Part shown: positions 12,731-12,875 of the stretch, piece by piece | Layout of the letters: each line of letters starts with the position of its first letter | Position numbering within the stretch: position 1 is the stretch's first letter | Source: Bacteroidales bacterium | GTDB taxonomy: Bacteria; Bacteroidota; Bacteroidia; Bacteroidales; UBA4181 | Assembly: GCA_031264715.1 (NCBI GenBank) | Contig: JAISDP010000212.1 | Location: 1 to 12,875, forward strand | Length of the DNA: 12,875 nucleotides | Reading direction: 5' to 3' | The notes under the pieces: model-generated | What the model saw: only the letters and a program-made list of their open reading frames with translations | What the model was told of the DNA's origin: nothing | The model's database searches: none | Position numbers and translations under genes: made by a program

Positions 12731-12875
12731 TTATTTAATTTCTTTTGCCTGTTCAACTTTTTTAAGTTTCCGTATTTCTTCCTTAACGCTTTTCCACGAA
12801 CGGTTAATTTGCTCCCCAATCTTTTTGTATTTTTCAATGGTCATATATGGTTCAATCATCGGCTTTAACTGTTCT
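12731..12875 (-). CDS. C-terminal part of a small charged protein (enters from the window edge)
   Basis: The frame is open from the window edge to the TAA at 12733-12731, giving at least 47 residues, including KPMIEPYMTIEKYKKIGEQI and a lysine/glutamate-rich helical end (WKSVKEEIRKLKKVEQAKEI). The start is outside the window (in-frame ATGs exist within it, but the frame runs on upstream of them). It lies 24 bases before the coiled-coil gene and shares its composition and charge, so the two look co-transcribed. Function unknown. Confidence 0.55.
   Translation of the reverse strand, partial: EQLKPMIEPYMTIEKYKKIGEQINRSWKSVKEEIRKLKKVEQAKEIK

Noticed and set aside
1..12875. Diversity-generating retroelement, CRISPR array, tRNA or insertion sequence
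   Set aside because: Looked for because some Bacteroides Mu-like phages carry a diversity-generating retroelement. No reverse transcriptase, template/variable repeat pair, regular spaced repeats, tRNA cloverleaf or transposase was found in the window.

Overview
This window lies inside a Mu-like (transposable-phage type) prophage or phage genome whose host is most likely a member of the Bacteroidetes. The host call rests on three things. The gene starts lack Shine-Dalgarno sequences and instead follow A/T-rich leaders. The promoters fit the Bacteroides pattern, TTTG or TTG, then 19-21 bases, then a box close to TAnnTTTG. The protein families (DUF2586-type tail sheath, DUF935 portal, gp36/gp37-like connectors) are arranged as in Bacteroidetes Mu-like prophages. 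No integration, replication or early genes are present; this is the virion structural region plus one accessory edge.

Layout: a divergent control region (about 5185-5330) splits the late genes into two operons. The leftward (minus) operon runs protease/scaffold (5184-4093), major capsid protein (4067-3135), a small unknown protein (3110-2763), tail sheath (2766-1546), tail tube (1541-1104), tail assembly chaperone with an apparent programmed -1 frameshift (1057-581, extended to 351), and the start of the tape measure protein (367 to the window edge). The rightward (plus) operon runs small terminase (5331-5840), large terminase (5837-7366), a gp36-like connector (7369-7785), a very large portal / head-morphogenesis / nuclease-like fusion (7799-10294), a gpG-like virion morphogenesis protein (10393-10953) and a gp37-like protein (10973-11503). 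Both operons have a convincing promoter, and between the two promoters lie two direct repeats, TGGCAACCCTT, exactly 21 bp apart. This is a good candidate for a shared late-activator operator.

Right edge: from about 11525 the base composition becomes visibly richer in A/T and the genes point left, convergent with the late operon. They are a membrane-anchored protein of unknown function behind its own strong promoter, a small lysine-rich coiled-coil protein, and the end of another small charged protein. They look like accessory (moron) genes.

How the genes work together: terminase cuts and pumps DNA through the portal into a capsid built from the major capsid protein on a scaffold and matured by the ClpP-like protease. 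The connectors and gpG-like protein join the head to a contractile tail of sheath and tube, whose length is set by the tape measure assisted by the frameshifted chaperone. The most unusual points are (i) the 831-residue portal-MuF-nuclease-like fusion, with a 10-A tract and an A AAA AAG slippery heptamer exactly at the portal/MuF junction, where a shift in either direction stops translation at once and would release portal alone; (ii) the chaperone slippery site T TTT TTC; (iii) an apparent internal start for the scaffold; and (iv) the divergent operator.
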